A stretch of 64,000 nucleotides of DNA from Epiperipatus broadwayi (GCA_028023455.1 JAQFVV010006220.1:7049852-7113851), one strand, 5' to 3'; counted from the first letter of the stretch, positions 38,308 to 48,783 are shown. The notes: generated from the sequence alone by a model not told the origin. Numbers and translations are program-made.

Positions 38308-40707
38308 ATGACAGACAAAAATAAAGCATGGCCCTTATTCCCAGGAGGCTGTAAAGTCACCAACCAAGGCAGCAGTTGGTGGCTGAAGGCGGAGGGTGCT
38401 AAGAATCCCCTGATTGTGGACCCAGGCTGCCATTTGATGATGACTTTTTATTTAGGTACTTACAACTGCAGATCACTTTCAAGTGAAGGAAGATTGCAAG
38501 AATTAGAAGAAGAATTGTCTTATATTAAATGGGACATTATTGGACTTTGTGAAGTTAGAAGAAAAGGTGAAGAAACAATTAATTTAAAAAGTGGACATAT
38601 ACTCTATTATAAAGGCACACATATTGGAAATACAAGTGGAGTAGGATTCATTATAAATAAAAAATGGAAGAACAATATTGTGGAGATTGATGGTGTATCA
38701 GACAGAGTTGCAAGATTAGTTATACAACTTAATAGCAGATACCAAATGCAGATAATTCAGGTTTATGCCCCAACAAGTTCTCATAGTGATGAAGTAGTAG
38801 AAGATTTTTATATGGATGTACAAAAGGCTTTTGATCAGAGTAAACAACATTTTAAAATTGTTATGGGAGACTTTAATGCTAGAATTGGTAGACAAATGAA
38901 AGATGAAATTGCTGTAGGTAATTTTGGTTATGGTAATAGAAATGAGAGAGGACATAGACTTGTGGAGTTTGCAGAAAAAGAAAAACTTTATATTATGAAT
39001 TCATTTTTTGAGAAAAATGTTAAAAGGAAATGGACATGGAAGCATCCAAATGAAGGTACAGCAGAATTGGATTATATTTTGACTAACAGGAAATACATAT
39101 TTCAAGATTGTAATGTTCTTAATAAATTTAACACAGGAAGTGATCATCGATTAGTAAGGTGTAAGTTACGTGTTAATGTAAAACTAGAGAGACAAAAATT
39201 ATTAAGAAAAACAATATTTACAGTTGATATTCCTAATCTTCAGAAACATTCTAATGAATTTAAATTAGAACTTACAAATAGGTTTCAAGTGTTAGGAGAT
39301 TTTGAACATGATTCAGATTTGAATGAAATTAATATGAAAATAACTGATACACTTTTAAAAACTGCAACAAAGATAGCTGGTAGAAAAAAGCAGCAATTGA
39401 CTAATAAAATTTCTACTGAGACTAGAGAATTTATGAAGAAAAGAAGGAATATGAAGATATACAAAAATGATGTATTAAAAAGAATTGAATATCTCGAATT
39501 TTGTAAAATGGTACAGAAAAGAGTTGAAAATGATATAAGAAAGTATAACTGTGAAATAGCAAGGAAAGCTGTAGAAGAAAATAAAAGTCTCAAGAATGTT
39601 AAACAACATTTTGGTATTGGTAGGAAATTTATATCTGCAATAAGAAAAAAAGATGGAATTATTACTAAAAAGAGAGATGACATCATGAAATTGGTAGAAG
39701 ATTTTTATCAAGAATTATATAGTAATAAAGAACAAGTACCTTCTATATCTATTACATCTTCCGAATTGCCCAGAATTTTAAATGAAGAAGTGAGACATGC
39801 AATTAAATGTATGAAGAAAGGAAAGGCTCGAGGAAATGATGGAATTATAATTGATATATTAAAAGAAGCAGGTGAAGAAATAGAAACAATTTTAGCAAAG
39901 TTATATACCAAATGTCTAAATGATAAAGATGTACTGGAAGATTGGAAGAATGCAGTAATAATATTAATATTTAAAAAAGGTGATAAAGAAGATATTAGAA
40001 ATTACAAACCTATCAGCCTTTTATCAGTTTTATATAAAATTTTTACCAAGATAATTACAACTCGTCTACAGAGAACTTTGGATTTCCACCAACCAAGAGA
40101 ACAAGCTGGATTTAAAAGTGGTTTTAGTACAATAGATCATATCCAGGTATTGAGAGAAGTCATAGAAAGGACAAATGAATATGAGTTGTCATTATGTTTT
40201 GGATTTGTAGATTATGAAAAGGCATTCGATTCTATACACATTTCTTCAGTGATTAAAGCATTGGATCATCAAGATATAGATCCAGGATATTGTCATATTT
40301 TAAAGAATATTTATAAAAATGCAACAGCAACAATTAGATTACATAATGATACTGGAAAAATCAACATTGAGAAAGGTGTAAGACAAGGTGACTCCATATC
40401 TCCAAAACTTTTTACAGCAGTGCTGCAAGAAGTATTTTGTAGATTAAAATGGGAAACTAAAGGAATGAAAGTAAATGGAAAGTATTTAAGTCATTTAGAT
40501 TTTGCAGATGATGTAGTTGTTTTTGCAAATAATGCTTCAGAGCTGCAAGAAATGTTGCAGGAGTTAGCAGATGAAAGTAGAAAAGTAGGACTAAAGATAA
40601 ATGTTAAAAAGACTAAAGTAATGTTTAATCGATTTGCTCAAAATATGAAAATAAAGATTGATTATGAAGAATTAGAACAGTTACAAATATCTTGGTCAGA
40701 TTATTAA
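38308..40707 (+). CDS. RTE-like endonuclease/reverse transcriptase, N-terminal and RT part
   Basis: A 799-residue frame. The APE-type endonuclease (about 45-285) has TYN (51-53), the catalytic Glu in CEVRRKG (82), QVYAPTS (151-157), GDFNARIG (187-194), ELDYI (253-257) and SDH (278-280), all in place. A basic linker leads to the RT: NYKPISLL (565-572), QAGFKSGFSTIDH (599-611), FVDYEKAFDS with motif A Asp at 635, VRQGDSISP (691-699), LDFADDVVVF with motif C at 732-735 and GLKINVKKTKVM (761-772). KARGNDG (505-511) differs from the usual KAPGNDG. The family nicks DNA and copies its own RNA at the nick. The first methionine is uncertain: residues 1-43 come from a GC-rich block, and Met44 or Met45 just before the endonuclease would also serve. 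A frameshift ends the frame after EELEQL. Confidence 0.85.
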   Translation: MTDKNKAWPLFPGGCKVTNQGSSWWLKAEGAKNPLIVDPGCHLMMTFYLGTYNCRSLSSEGRLQELEEELSYIKWDIIGLCEVRRKGEETINLKSGHILYYKGTHIGNTSGVGFIINKKWKNNIVEIDGVSDRVARLVIQLNSRYQMQIIQVYAPTSSHSDEVVEDFYMDVQKAFDQSKQHFKIVMGDFNARIGRQMKDEIAVGNFGYGNRNERGHRLVEFAEKEKLYIMNSFFEKNVKRKWTWKHPNEGTAELDYILTNRKYIFQDCNVLNKFNTGSDHRLVRCKLRVNVKLERQKLLRKTIFTVDIPNLQKHSNEFKLELTNRFQVLGDFEHDSDLNEINMKITDTLLKTATKIAGRKKQQLTNKISTETREFMKKRRNMKIYKNDVLKRIEYLEFCKMVQKRVENDIRKYNCEIARKAVEENKSLKNVKQHFGIGRKFISAIRKKDGIITKKRDDIMKLVEDFYQELYSNKEQVPSISITSSELPRILNEEVRHAIKCMKKGKARGNDGIIIDILKEAGEEIETILAKLYTKCLNDKDVLEDWKNAVIILIFKKGDKEDIRNYKPISLLSVLYKIFTKIITTRLQRTLDFHQPREQAGFKSGFSTIDHIQVLREVIERTNEYELSLCFGFVDYEKAFDSIHISSVIKALDHQDIDPGYCHILKNIYKNATATIRLHNDTGKINIEKGVRQGDSISPKLFTAVLQEVFCRLKWETKGMKVNGKYLSHLDFADDVVVFANNASELQEMLQELADESRKVGLKINVKKTKVMFNRFAQNMKIKIDYEELEQLQISWSDY

Positions 40708-40723
40708 TACAGATAAAAACATA

Positions 40724-41257
40724 ATGGAGGAAATTAATCATAGAATTAAACTTGGTTGGAGTGCTTTTGATAGAAATAACTTGATACTAAAAGGAAATAT
40801 GCCTATGTGTTTGAAAAGAATGGTTTTTAACAAATGTGTTTTACCAGTTCTTACTTATGGATCTGAGACTTGGACACTTAATAGAAGAGCAATACAGAGA
40901 CTTCAGACCACTCAAAGGAGTATGGAGAGATGTATGTTGGGAGTAACAAGAAGAGATCGAAAACGCAATGTATGGGTAAGACAACAAACAGGTGTTACTG
41001 ACCTTATTGAAAAAATTAAAAGATTGAAATGGAGTTGGGCTGGACATATTGCTAGAAGAAATGATAATAGATGGACAATTGAAATTTTAAACTGGATTCC
41101 AAGAGATTGTAAAAGACCCAGAAAGAGACCACATGTCAGATGGATGGATGAAATAAGAAAATGTGCAGGAGTGTTGTGGAAAAGAGAAGCTAAAGATCGG
41201 AGAAGATGGATTAAACTTGGAGAGACCTTTATCCTGCAGTGGATTTATAATGGTTGA
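40724..41257 (+). CDS. C-terminal part of the same RTE-like protein, frameshifted
   Basis: A 177-residue frame that continues the protein one frame over. It holds TYGSETWTLNRR (about 44-55), the usual post-RT motif, and WSWAGHIARR (about 103-112), then a basic C-terminus ending ILQWIYNG. Reading back from its first Met, the same frame gives YKYLGQII, which belongs to the RT thumb, so the true protein crosses the break between about 40670 and 40700. Comparison with the copy at 21.57 kb suggests this copy lost a few bases (net two, modulo three) there. It is not an independent gene. The stop codon is the first TGA of the element's tail. Confidence 0.85.
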   Translation: MEEINHRIKLGWSAFDRNNLILKGNMPMCLKRMVFNKCVLPVLTYGSETWTLNRRAIQRLQTTQRSMERCMLGVTRRDRKRNVWVRQQTGVTDLIEKIKRLKWSWAGHIARRNDNRWTIEILNWIPRDCKRPRKRPHVRWMDEIRKCAGVLWKREAKDRRRWIKLGETFILQWIYNG

Positions 41258-41269
41258 TGATGATGATGA
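41255..41269 (+). repeat. (TGA)5 tail of the RTE element
   Basis: TGATGATGATGATGA starts with the stop codon of the reading frame. Short tandem tails of this kind are typical 3' ends of RTE-clade elements; decayed forms are seen at 22125-22140, 42722-42732 and 53884-53894. Confidence 0.85.
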
Positions 41270-41274
41270 ATTCT

Positions 41275-42715
41275 TTTTAGAAAAAATAATAATAACACAA
41301 TATAATAATAGTCATATGAGATAGATTAAAAGTCTTACTAATTTGTTTTATTTATGTAAGGGATTACATTTGTTCATAATCAGAAATTCTTAATTTATTC
41401 TATGCAATTCTATAACAATTTATTTATATTTTATCATTTGGTTGATTGGCCTTCAGATTTCCCAATCATTATTTCTGGCTGATCATTAATGGTAAACTCT
41501 GTACTTCCTTCAATCATCATTCAGGATGGTTGTTACTATTATCATATTTCTTTCATCACCATCCACTTACAGGTTGGCCTTTACCACTTTAATTTTGAAA
41601 TACATCAACAACTGTCAGACAAATTTCTGGGCAAGAAAAACCATATCTTTGATAATGATGGGCTTTAATTTATTCACACTTTTTTAAAAAAAAATCGTAC
41701 CAGGGCAAAAACGACCATACTTATGTAAACAAATTAGCAATTAATGTTAATGATATCTAAACTATTGGTTTGTTTCATTATTTTATAATTTGATAATATT
41801 GGAAGTATTATTTTCGAACATTTGCAAGTATAGCTTAATAGTTGTAGCTTCACTACCTAAGGCTGTGACTAAATAACCATCATTCTGCTCTGTTTTTTCC
41901 TGCTCTAATTTCTTGCATTGTCTTGCTAGATAAGCATGTTCTGACCTAAATTAATTATCTAAGTCGTAAGCTTGTGGTTAAACACCCATAGAGGTCCCTA
42001 CTATCGCATTTTACACGCATATTCTCGAGGTTATAGCCTCAGTAAATATTACTAAGTCTCTTTTATAATTTTATCCTCACTATTTTCAACAACCAAAAAC
42101 TATATTGTCAAAGATATGTTTTTTTTATATTTTGAGTTTCCTACTTTCGAAAATATCTCATCTCATTCATGTTTTTGTTTTTTAATAAATAAATTCCCTC
42201 TTTCACAACAGATAATAAAAAAAGAACATAAAAAAATTTGAATCTGACTTTTAAAAATAGATCCTATTTAATATAAAATATTACCTTAATAATATTCTAT
42301 TTAAAATTAGCATATACTAACTCTTCTTTTAAAATTGGTAACTTTCTACCTTTTTTTCTTTAATTGGATTAGATTACTTTTTTAATCAGATCAATCATCA
42401 TTTAATTATTATCATTAAATTTTATTTTTTCCCAAAAAGAAATAAAATAGCTGAAAGCTATAGTTCTCTATGTAAGCTTATTCAGTTCCTTTCACTTATT
42501 TACCCCCCCCCCACATGAGAGTATATTGATACATTCCAGCACTTCCAAACCTGAAATTAAATTCACACTTTCTCTACACTCTGCTATAGGTAACTGAAAT
42601 TCACAATCAGATCACTAATGTTTATATCAGATCTACTTCTAATATGTCAAATTCTTCTTGTCATATTAAAGCTGCCAATGAATTTTCAGGGATATTGTCT
42701 ATCTATTATTTATTT
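41275..42715. other. Spacer between RTE copies, no gene seen
   Basis: AT-rich with moderately GC-richer stretches at 41440-41600 and 41850-42060, where no frame or motif is convincing. A C9 tract lies near 42505. Confidence 0.5.
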
Positions 42716-42717
42716 AA

Positions 42718-44405
42718 AATAAGCATCATCATTTTCAACCAGTACTGATCTACTGCAGGATGAAGGTCTTTCCAAGTTTAATCTATGTTCTCTGATCTAT
42801 AGTCTCTCTTCTCCACATTATCACTGAACATTTCATTATTTCATCCACCCATGTCACATATGACCTTTTTCTAGATCTTTTACAATCACTTAAAATCCAG
42901 TTTAAGATTTTAACTGTCTGACTATTATCTCTTTTAGCAATATGTCCAGATCAACTCCAGTCTCTTAATTCTTTCAGTGATGTCAATAACACCTGTTTCT
43001 TCTCTTACCCATATATTTAATTTTCATTCTCTTCTTGTTATTCTTAATTTGCATCTTTCTATACTTTGTTGAGTGATCTGCAGTCTTTATCTTGCTCTTT
43101 TTTAAGTGTCCAAGCCTCAGATCCATAAGCAAAAACTGGTAAAATATATTTATTAAAAATCTTTTCAAACACATATGTATATTTTTTCTTTTAATATTAA
43201 GTTATTTTTATCAAAAGCACTCCAAAAAAGTTTAATTCTATAATTAATTTCATTCATTATGTTTCCACGTATAAAAATAATTTCACCAAGGTATTTATAG
43301 TTGTTAACTTCTTCCAACTCATCATTATCAATCTTTATTTGCATTTTTTGAATGCATTGAACATTTCTCTAATCTTTGTAACATTTACTTTTAATCCTAC
43401 TTCCTTATTTTCATCTGATAACTCTTGCAACATTTCTTAAAATTCTAAAGTATTATTTGCAAAAACAACTAACATCATCTGCAAAATCTGAATGATTTTC
43501 TTACACTTTTACTCCCTTAGTTTTCCATTTTAATCCACAAAATACTTCTTGCAAAACTGCTACAAAAAGTTTTGGAGATATGGAATCATCCTGTCATACA
43601 CCCTTCTCAATGTTAATCTTTTTAGTGTTATTATGCAATTTAATTGCTGCTGTTGCATTTTTATAAATACTTTTCAGAACATGACTATATTCTGGGTATA
43701 TATCTTGATGATTTAGTAGAATCAAATGCTTTTTTATAATCTACAAATCCAAAGCATAATGGCAATTCATAGACTTTTATCCTTTCTATAACTTTTCTCA
43801 AAACTTGGATGTGATCCACTGTACTAAAACTACTTTTAAATCCAGCTTGTTCATTTTGTTGATTAAAATTCAAAGTTCACTGTAGATGAGTTGTAATTAT
43901 TTTGGAATTTTTTTTTGTATAGAACTGATAAAAGATTGATAGGTCTATAATTTCTAATATATTCTTTATCGTCTTTTTTAAATATTAATATTACACTCCT
44001 CAATCTTTTGGTACATCTTTATCATTTAGACATTTGGTATATAACTTTGCCAAAAAATTTATATTTCTTCACCTGCTTTTATTGATTATAATTTTATCAT
44101 TACCTGGAACTTTTCCCTTCTTTATGAATTTAATTGTATGTCTCACTTCATTTAAAATCCTGGGCAATTCAGACCATGTAATAGTGGTAGGAGGTACTTT
44201 TCATTGTTCATTATTGTTATATAATTATTGGTAGAACTTTCTATACATTTCATGAAGTCATCTCTCTTTTTAGTAAGAATTATTTGTTTTTTATTATTGC
44301 AGAAATAAGTTTTCTTTCAGTACCAAGATGTTCTTTTAGATTCTTGAGACTTTTATTCTCATCTATAACTTTCCTTGCTAGTTCACAATTATACTTTCTT
44401 ATTTA
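42718..44405 (-). pseudogene. 5'-truncated RTE-like LINE copy, antisense
   Basis: Reverse complement of roughly 39.54-41.27 kb of the best copy, starting at the tail (CATCATCATTTTCAACC) and ending at the equivalent of AAGTATAA-TGTGAA. It retains QAGFKSSFSTVDHIQVLRKVIER and CFGFVDYKKAFDS (43685-43873), the motif C region (about 43470-43485, frameshifted) and the ETWTL region (about 43100-43130). Frameshifts and stops throughout. Loss of the 5' half is the usual result of incomplete target-primed reverse transcription. Confidence 0.9.
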
Positions 44406-44504
44406 ATATGTATTAGATAAATTATTCATTACATGTTGTTTTGGTAATAATAAAATTAATGTTAGATAGGAGGGTAATTATATCAGATTTATATTATTTG
44501 GAAA

Positions 44505-44800
44505 TGAGCTCTATCAGATGATACACAAAACTGATAAACCCTGTAGAAAATTTGGGTATAAAAATGCTGTAAATTTTAATAAAACTAAAGTAATGAAAAT
44601 GAGAAAGAAAATTACAGAATAGATTAATGCTGTTAAAATTTTAGGAAGTTGACAAATAATATCAGAAATAACACTACAAAAATTAGAGCAAGAATTGCAA
44701 TGGCTAAACAAGCTTTCAGTATGGAAGTTATTTTATGGACCAATGCAATTAGATCCAAGAGGCTTATAGCTTTTTATAGAGCACAAATATAAATAAGTGG
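44505..44800 (+). pseudogene. Short RT C-terminal relic of a second EN-RT lineage
   Basis: Plus-strand frames give FNKTKVMKM (about 44575-44600), AVKILGS (about 44630-44650), ARIAMAKQAFSMEV (about 44690-44730) and RGL-LFIEH. The order KTKVM, then a strand with LGS, then R-AMAKAAF, is known from BovB/CFDP2-like EN-RT elements and differs from the main family here (NHRIKLGWSAFDR). Several stops. Confidence 0.55.
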
Positions 44801-44814
44801 ACAATAATATGTAA

Positions 44815-44838
44815 AATAATAATAATAATAATAATAAT
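44815..44838. repeat. (AAT)8 microsatellite
   Basis: Uninterrupted AAT/ATA units at the left border of a large palindrome. Confidence 0.9.
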
Positions 44839-44846
44839 GCTTTTAT

Positions 44847-45181
44847 GTAAATAGCTAAAAAGTAGAAAAATAACAAAGTAATCCACTTCTCAGTTAATTT
44901 GTCATTCTTGGAAAATATCAGAGATATAAAGAAACTAGACTTGTTATAAAATAATTGGAAAGTATAGGAATATTATCATTTCATAAAAGCATTTTAGGCT
45001 TTTTAATTTTTATGATTTATTTGAGCCTCAAATGCTTTTATGCAATGACAACATTCCTGCAATTTTCAATTGTTTTATAACAAGTCTAAATTCTTAAAAT
45101 CGCTGATATTTTCCAAGAATGGCAAATTAATCAAGAAGTGGATTGCATTCTTATTTTTCTACTTTTTAGTCAGCTATTTAC
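44847..45181. mobile_element. 335-bp palindromic foldback (MITE-like) element
   Basis: The left arm 44847-45002 and right arm 45022-45181 are imperfect reverse complements over about 155 bp. Shared blocks are GTAAATAGCT, AAAAAGTAGAAAAATAA, ATCCACTTCT, CATTCTTGGAAAATATCAG, TAGACTTGTTATAAAA and CATAAAAGCATTT. The centre is about 20 bp of T-rich sequence. No protein is encoded. It is unrelated in sequence to the ATCAATGGATGC foldback family. No target duplication was recognised. Confidence 0.85.
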
Positions 45182-45409
45182 AAAACATTATTTAAAGAAA
45201 ATTTTTTTGCATATTTTTTAAAACTGTAGTTATAGTTACATATTATTTTAAAAAATGGTTAAACACTCACAAAAAAGCTGGCAAACTTTATAATTTAATA
45301 ATGAAATATGAAAATAAAAAATATGCTCTGTAACAAATGAATTCTAAATTTAAATTTCATGTGATTGTCTATTATATAAAAGCATTTATGTATTCACTTT
45401 TACATTAGT

Positions 45410-45473
45410 TTAATTAATTAAGTATGAGCTAAATCAATATTAAGAAAATTTTATTCTACAAATGTAATGTTTT
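45410..45473. repeat. Direct repeat, left copy (partner at 45858-45919)
   Basis: About 62 bp, TTAATTAAG(T/C)ATGAG(C/T)TAAAT... through TTCTACAAATGTAAT, repeated in the same direction about 450 bp downstream with a few changes. The pair flanks the exon candidate at 45509-45676. Confidence 0.8.
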
Positions 45474-45508
45474 CATATATTTTTTTATTTTAATTATTAT
45501 TCCTCAAG

Positions 45509-45676
45509 TATAAAATAAACTATGGCCATAGCTTCAACCTGCCAAATGCTAATGTAATTTGTGCTGAACATGATGAATGCAAGAGGAAGATCAAAGAGGT
45601 GTCGTTCATCACTAATGATTCCTACACAATTAATAAAAAAGTCTCTTGCATTGCTTTGTCCAAAAAGTTTGAACAT
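45509..45676 (+). CDS. Candidate internal exon of a host gene, unrecognised protein
   Basis: A 168-bp segment, exactly 56 codons, open in one frame and clearly richer in G+C than its flanks. It begins after a T-rich tract ending CCTCAAG and stops at CAT|GTAAGTTT, a near-ideal donor. The peptide starts YKINYGHSFNLPNAN and ends SCIALSKKFEH; it has three Cys and several Lys/Glu and no transposon motif. I do not recognise the family. Flanking 62-bp direct repeats raise the possibility that the segment arrived inside a mobile unit. A chance frame cannot be excluded. Confidence 0.4.
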
Positions 45677-45857
45677 GTAAGTTTATAAATTTGCATAATG
45701 CCTGTTGTATTAATATTTTTAATTCACCATGAATTTTAGTTGCTGAGTTTAAATGCTATGAATTTGACCAACTAGGCCAAAAGCATGATCAACCAGATAT
45801 TGAAAGTTTAAAACAAAATAATATTTCTTTATGAGTAGGTAAAACACTTATGATAGA

Positions 45858-45919
45858 ATTAATTAAGCATGAGTTAAATTAATATTAACAAAACATTATT
45901 CTACAAATGTAATATTTCT
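45858..45919. repeat. Direct repeat, right copy (partner at 45410-45473)
   Basis: Same unit and orientation as the left copy. It ends directly at the tRNA-like sequence at 45920. Confidence 0.8.
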
Positions 45920-45989
45920 GTTAGCTCAATTGTTAAAGAGTTTTCTTGGGAAGCGTAAAGATGTGAGTCTGAGTTCTAAATGAGAATGG
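45920..45989 (+). mobile_element. tRNA-like sequence, probably a decayed SINE head
   Basis: GTTAGCTCAATTGTTAAAGAG resembles a tRNA D-arm with box A (TAGCTCAATTG, 45922-45932). TTGGGAA sits where an anticodon loop would be. GAGTCTGAGTTCTAAATGAG at about 45966-45985 resembles a T-arm with a mutated box B. Spacing of about 48 bp fits a Pol III internal promoter. Stem pairing is poor, so this is not a working tRNA. It resembles the tRNA-like pair at 47.85-48.78 kb in AGTCTGAGTTC. Confidence 0.45.
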
Positions 45990-47848
45990 ATTTTTTTCCA
46001 TTGTAAAAAATTCAAAATGTCTATATACAGACATAAACAGACACAGGCATGACAAATTAATATAAAAGCATTTAAAATAAGATATAATGAAGTCTTTAGA
46101 GACATTAATTTAGAAAAAAATGAAAAGAATAATTAGGAAAGATAAAATTAGAAATATAAAAGTACTAAATAAATAAATAAATAAAATATTTTTTGTTTGA
46201 GAAAAATTAGAATAAAAAATGAATTATGCACCTACATATGGCAGAAGTATTATGGTAGATATGGTGAAAGGGAATATAAAAGGTGTAAGGCAAATAGATA
46301 TAAGAGAAGAAAATAATGATTTTAAAGGAATATAAGTTAAAATCAAAAGACAAAAAGCTTACAGAATATGTGGTCCTTTATGTGATGCCTATCTTATGAC
46401 AGATAATTGATAGGAAATAATGAATCTGATGTTGAAATAATGAAAAAAAAAAACACATAAAAATCACATATATAGTTTTGCTGATTATCTCTATTGAAAA
46501 CAAGCAGTAACATGAAATATAGTGCGGCTATGAAATATACAGTAGCTTTAATGACTAATATCTTCATGAGTTTCATTGTAATGAACTACAGTGGGTATAC
46601 CAGCATTTTATTAAAAATTCTAATAAACCAATCCTAATTCCCAAAAAAAAATATTTTGCCTCTGAATTGTGTTTTTAAATCTTAATTTCAATGTAAATGT
46701 TTAAAAGAATAAAACGTTTTTGAATTAATTGAAGATTGTTTTTTTTTTTTAGCTTTCCAATTATATGTTCATAGCAAATGAACCCTGATTAAGAATTGAA
46801 TTTGTAATGAAAACTAAAATATGAAATAATAATTAAGAAAATTCAAATAATAGAATTTAATTTGAATTTCTTTTTGTTTGTTGTTTTTTTAAATGTAATT
46901 TTGACGTACACATTTAAAGATTTTTAAATTATATTTAATTATGTTTACATTTATATTAGGTTTTAACATAATTAATATCAATTTTTATTTTTAAGGAAGT
47001 GGGAAGGGAGAGCTTATTTAGCTTAAACTTAATAACTGAAAAGATTTAATAAATTTAAAATTTGTTTAAAATTGTATTTAATACTTCTTTAGAAATATTA
47101 TAATGCTGAATTATTTTTGACTGCATTCAGAAATTTTTCTGGCTGAAGAATTTTTTTATAGAAATTCTATATGGTAAGATTTTTTTCAGTAATAGTGATA
47201 TGGAAAAGGCATTCCTAATATAGTCTATGCAAGATTTGAGAAACAATTGTTGACTTTATGTTTTGAATAGGTTTATGTCTGATTGTAAGCATAATAATGT
47301 TTCTGGAGTCAGATTAGTTCCTCAGCATTTGATGAGTCACATATGCAAACTAAGATTTTGATGCCTTATTCTAGCTATTGTTTTTGTTTATTTTAAAGCA
47401 TGTGAAATGTGTGTGCATTTAGCAGGAAGGTATATAAAGTGTCACCATAGCAATTTAAGCAATTAATAATAATTCTAGAACTAAAGTTTTGGTTTGAAAA
47501 TTGTTACATGATTAAGTGATTGGGAGGTGGGAAAAATCTGAATGATTTATTATGTCAATAACTTCAACTAAAAGTGAGTGGTTTAGCAAGTAGGTAATAC
47601 ATTTAAAGCTCATTCATTGAGAATATTTTAAAATTGTAAATTAATGATTTATATTTGTTTTTGTTATGTGTTTTAATAAACTTAGTTTTTTATTTTGTAA
47701 ATCTCTTTCATTTCTATTCACATTCATAGTTTATATATAAACACCAACAATGATTCAATAAGACTTTGGCAATAATTTAAGAAAAACTACTACATTAATA
47801 TTACATTTTATATAAGAGTTATTAGAAAAAACAAATATTGTGTGTATA
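45990..47848. other. AT-rich spacer, no gene seen
   Basis: Short AAAT run near 46170-46186; otherwise no structure or frame that I can support. Confidence 0.5.
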
Positions 47849-47849
47849 T

Positions 47850-48783
47850 ATAATTAGAAGGGATTTGAACTCAGACTTTCAAGTTCCCTATATCTCTCCA
47901 CCCACTCTACCTTATTCAAGTGATACACATGACTTGATGCATGAGAAAAAGGTAAATGATCTAATATAAGTTATTTTCTGCTGAACCAGCATTCCTCAAT
48001 TAGTTCAGGATCATTTCCCATATATATATATAATATTATAGATTGATGTCTGTATTTGTTCAAAATAATATATATAAATAAATATTAAAAAATACAGTAC
48101 TTAAAAGTTTATAAAAAATATATCTAGAAATATCACTTAGGAGGCTTTCAACTATCCTTGTAATTTTTGTCAACTAATAAATTGAAAGGTCAACTTTCCC
48201 ATAATTCCATGATGTCAACATTCCCATAATTCTGTGATCTAACGTTTGTTGTGTTTGTTTTATGTATTTAAACACATAGAAGAGGGATAGACAGAATATA
48301 GGCTGAATATGTAATACTTAAAAAAAAAAGTATATTGTCCATAATAAATTAATATAATTAGAAAGAATTTGAACTCAGACTTCTTTATATTTAAATGGAC
48401 ATATTAAAGTCCTATATTTGAGGGATCAGAATGACTTAATGTTAACATGGGTTTCACAATAATATTGATATGAACAAGGGCTTTGAATTTTTTATAATCA
48501 TATTTTCAATGATATGGATGGCTGAAAAGTTGGAAGGTAGAAAAGATTAAAGTGTATCCATTAAAGTTTGAAGATTTGCTATCTTAATATCACTGAGCAC
48601 TGATTATATATATGTGGGAGATGATGATCTGGACCAACTGATGAGTACTGGTTCAGCATGAAATATATATATTGGTGGTCATTTATCTTTTTCTCATGTA
48701 TGAGGTCATGTGTATTGATCATATAAAATGGAGTAGATAGATGTAGAGAGCTTGAAAGTCTGAGTTCAAATCCCTTCTAATAA
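47850..48783. mobile_element. Inverted pair of tRNA-like (SINE-like) repeats
   Basis: The left arm (about 47850-48032) and right arm (about 48605-48783) are reverse complements with moderate divergence, separated by about 570 bp. Read outward from the middle, each arm runs through CTTTTTCTCATG, TCATGTGTAT, GGAGAGATATAGGGAACTTG (left-arm version) and AAAGTCTGAGTTCAAATCCC. GAGTTCAAATCCC matches the tRNA box B consensus and GGTAGAGTGGGTGGAGAG is box A-like, so each arm looks tRNA-derived. A third partial copy (AATTTGAACTCAGACTT) lies at 48355-48386 in the same orientation as the left arm. Confidence 0.6.

Larger units (their letters stand above)
37985..41272 (+). mobile_element. Near-intact RTE-like LINE, about 3.3 kb
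   Basis: The element has a leader of about 320 bp conserved in the two other full-length relics (19.0 kb and, reversed, 34.5-34.7 kb), one long EN-RT reading frame broken once by a frameshift, and a 3' end in TGATGATGATGATGA right after the stop codon. A single EN-RT protein, no separate gag-like frame, about 3.2 kb length and a simple-repeat tail instead of poly(A) are the known marks of the RTE clade. The left boundary is approximate: similarity to the reversed copy begins near AACTGAAAGGAGA (38007) and may reach a little further. No clear target duplication was found. Confidence 0.85.

Noticed and set aside
39285-39686. Minus-strand frames inside the RTE element
   Set aside because: They are shadows opposite the well-supported EN-RT frame.
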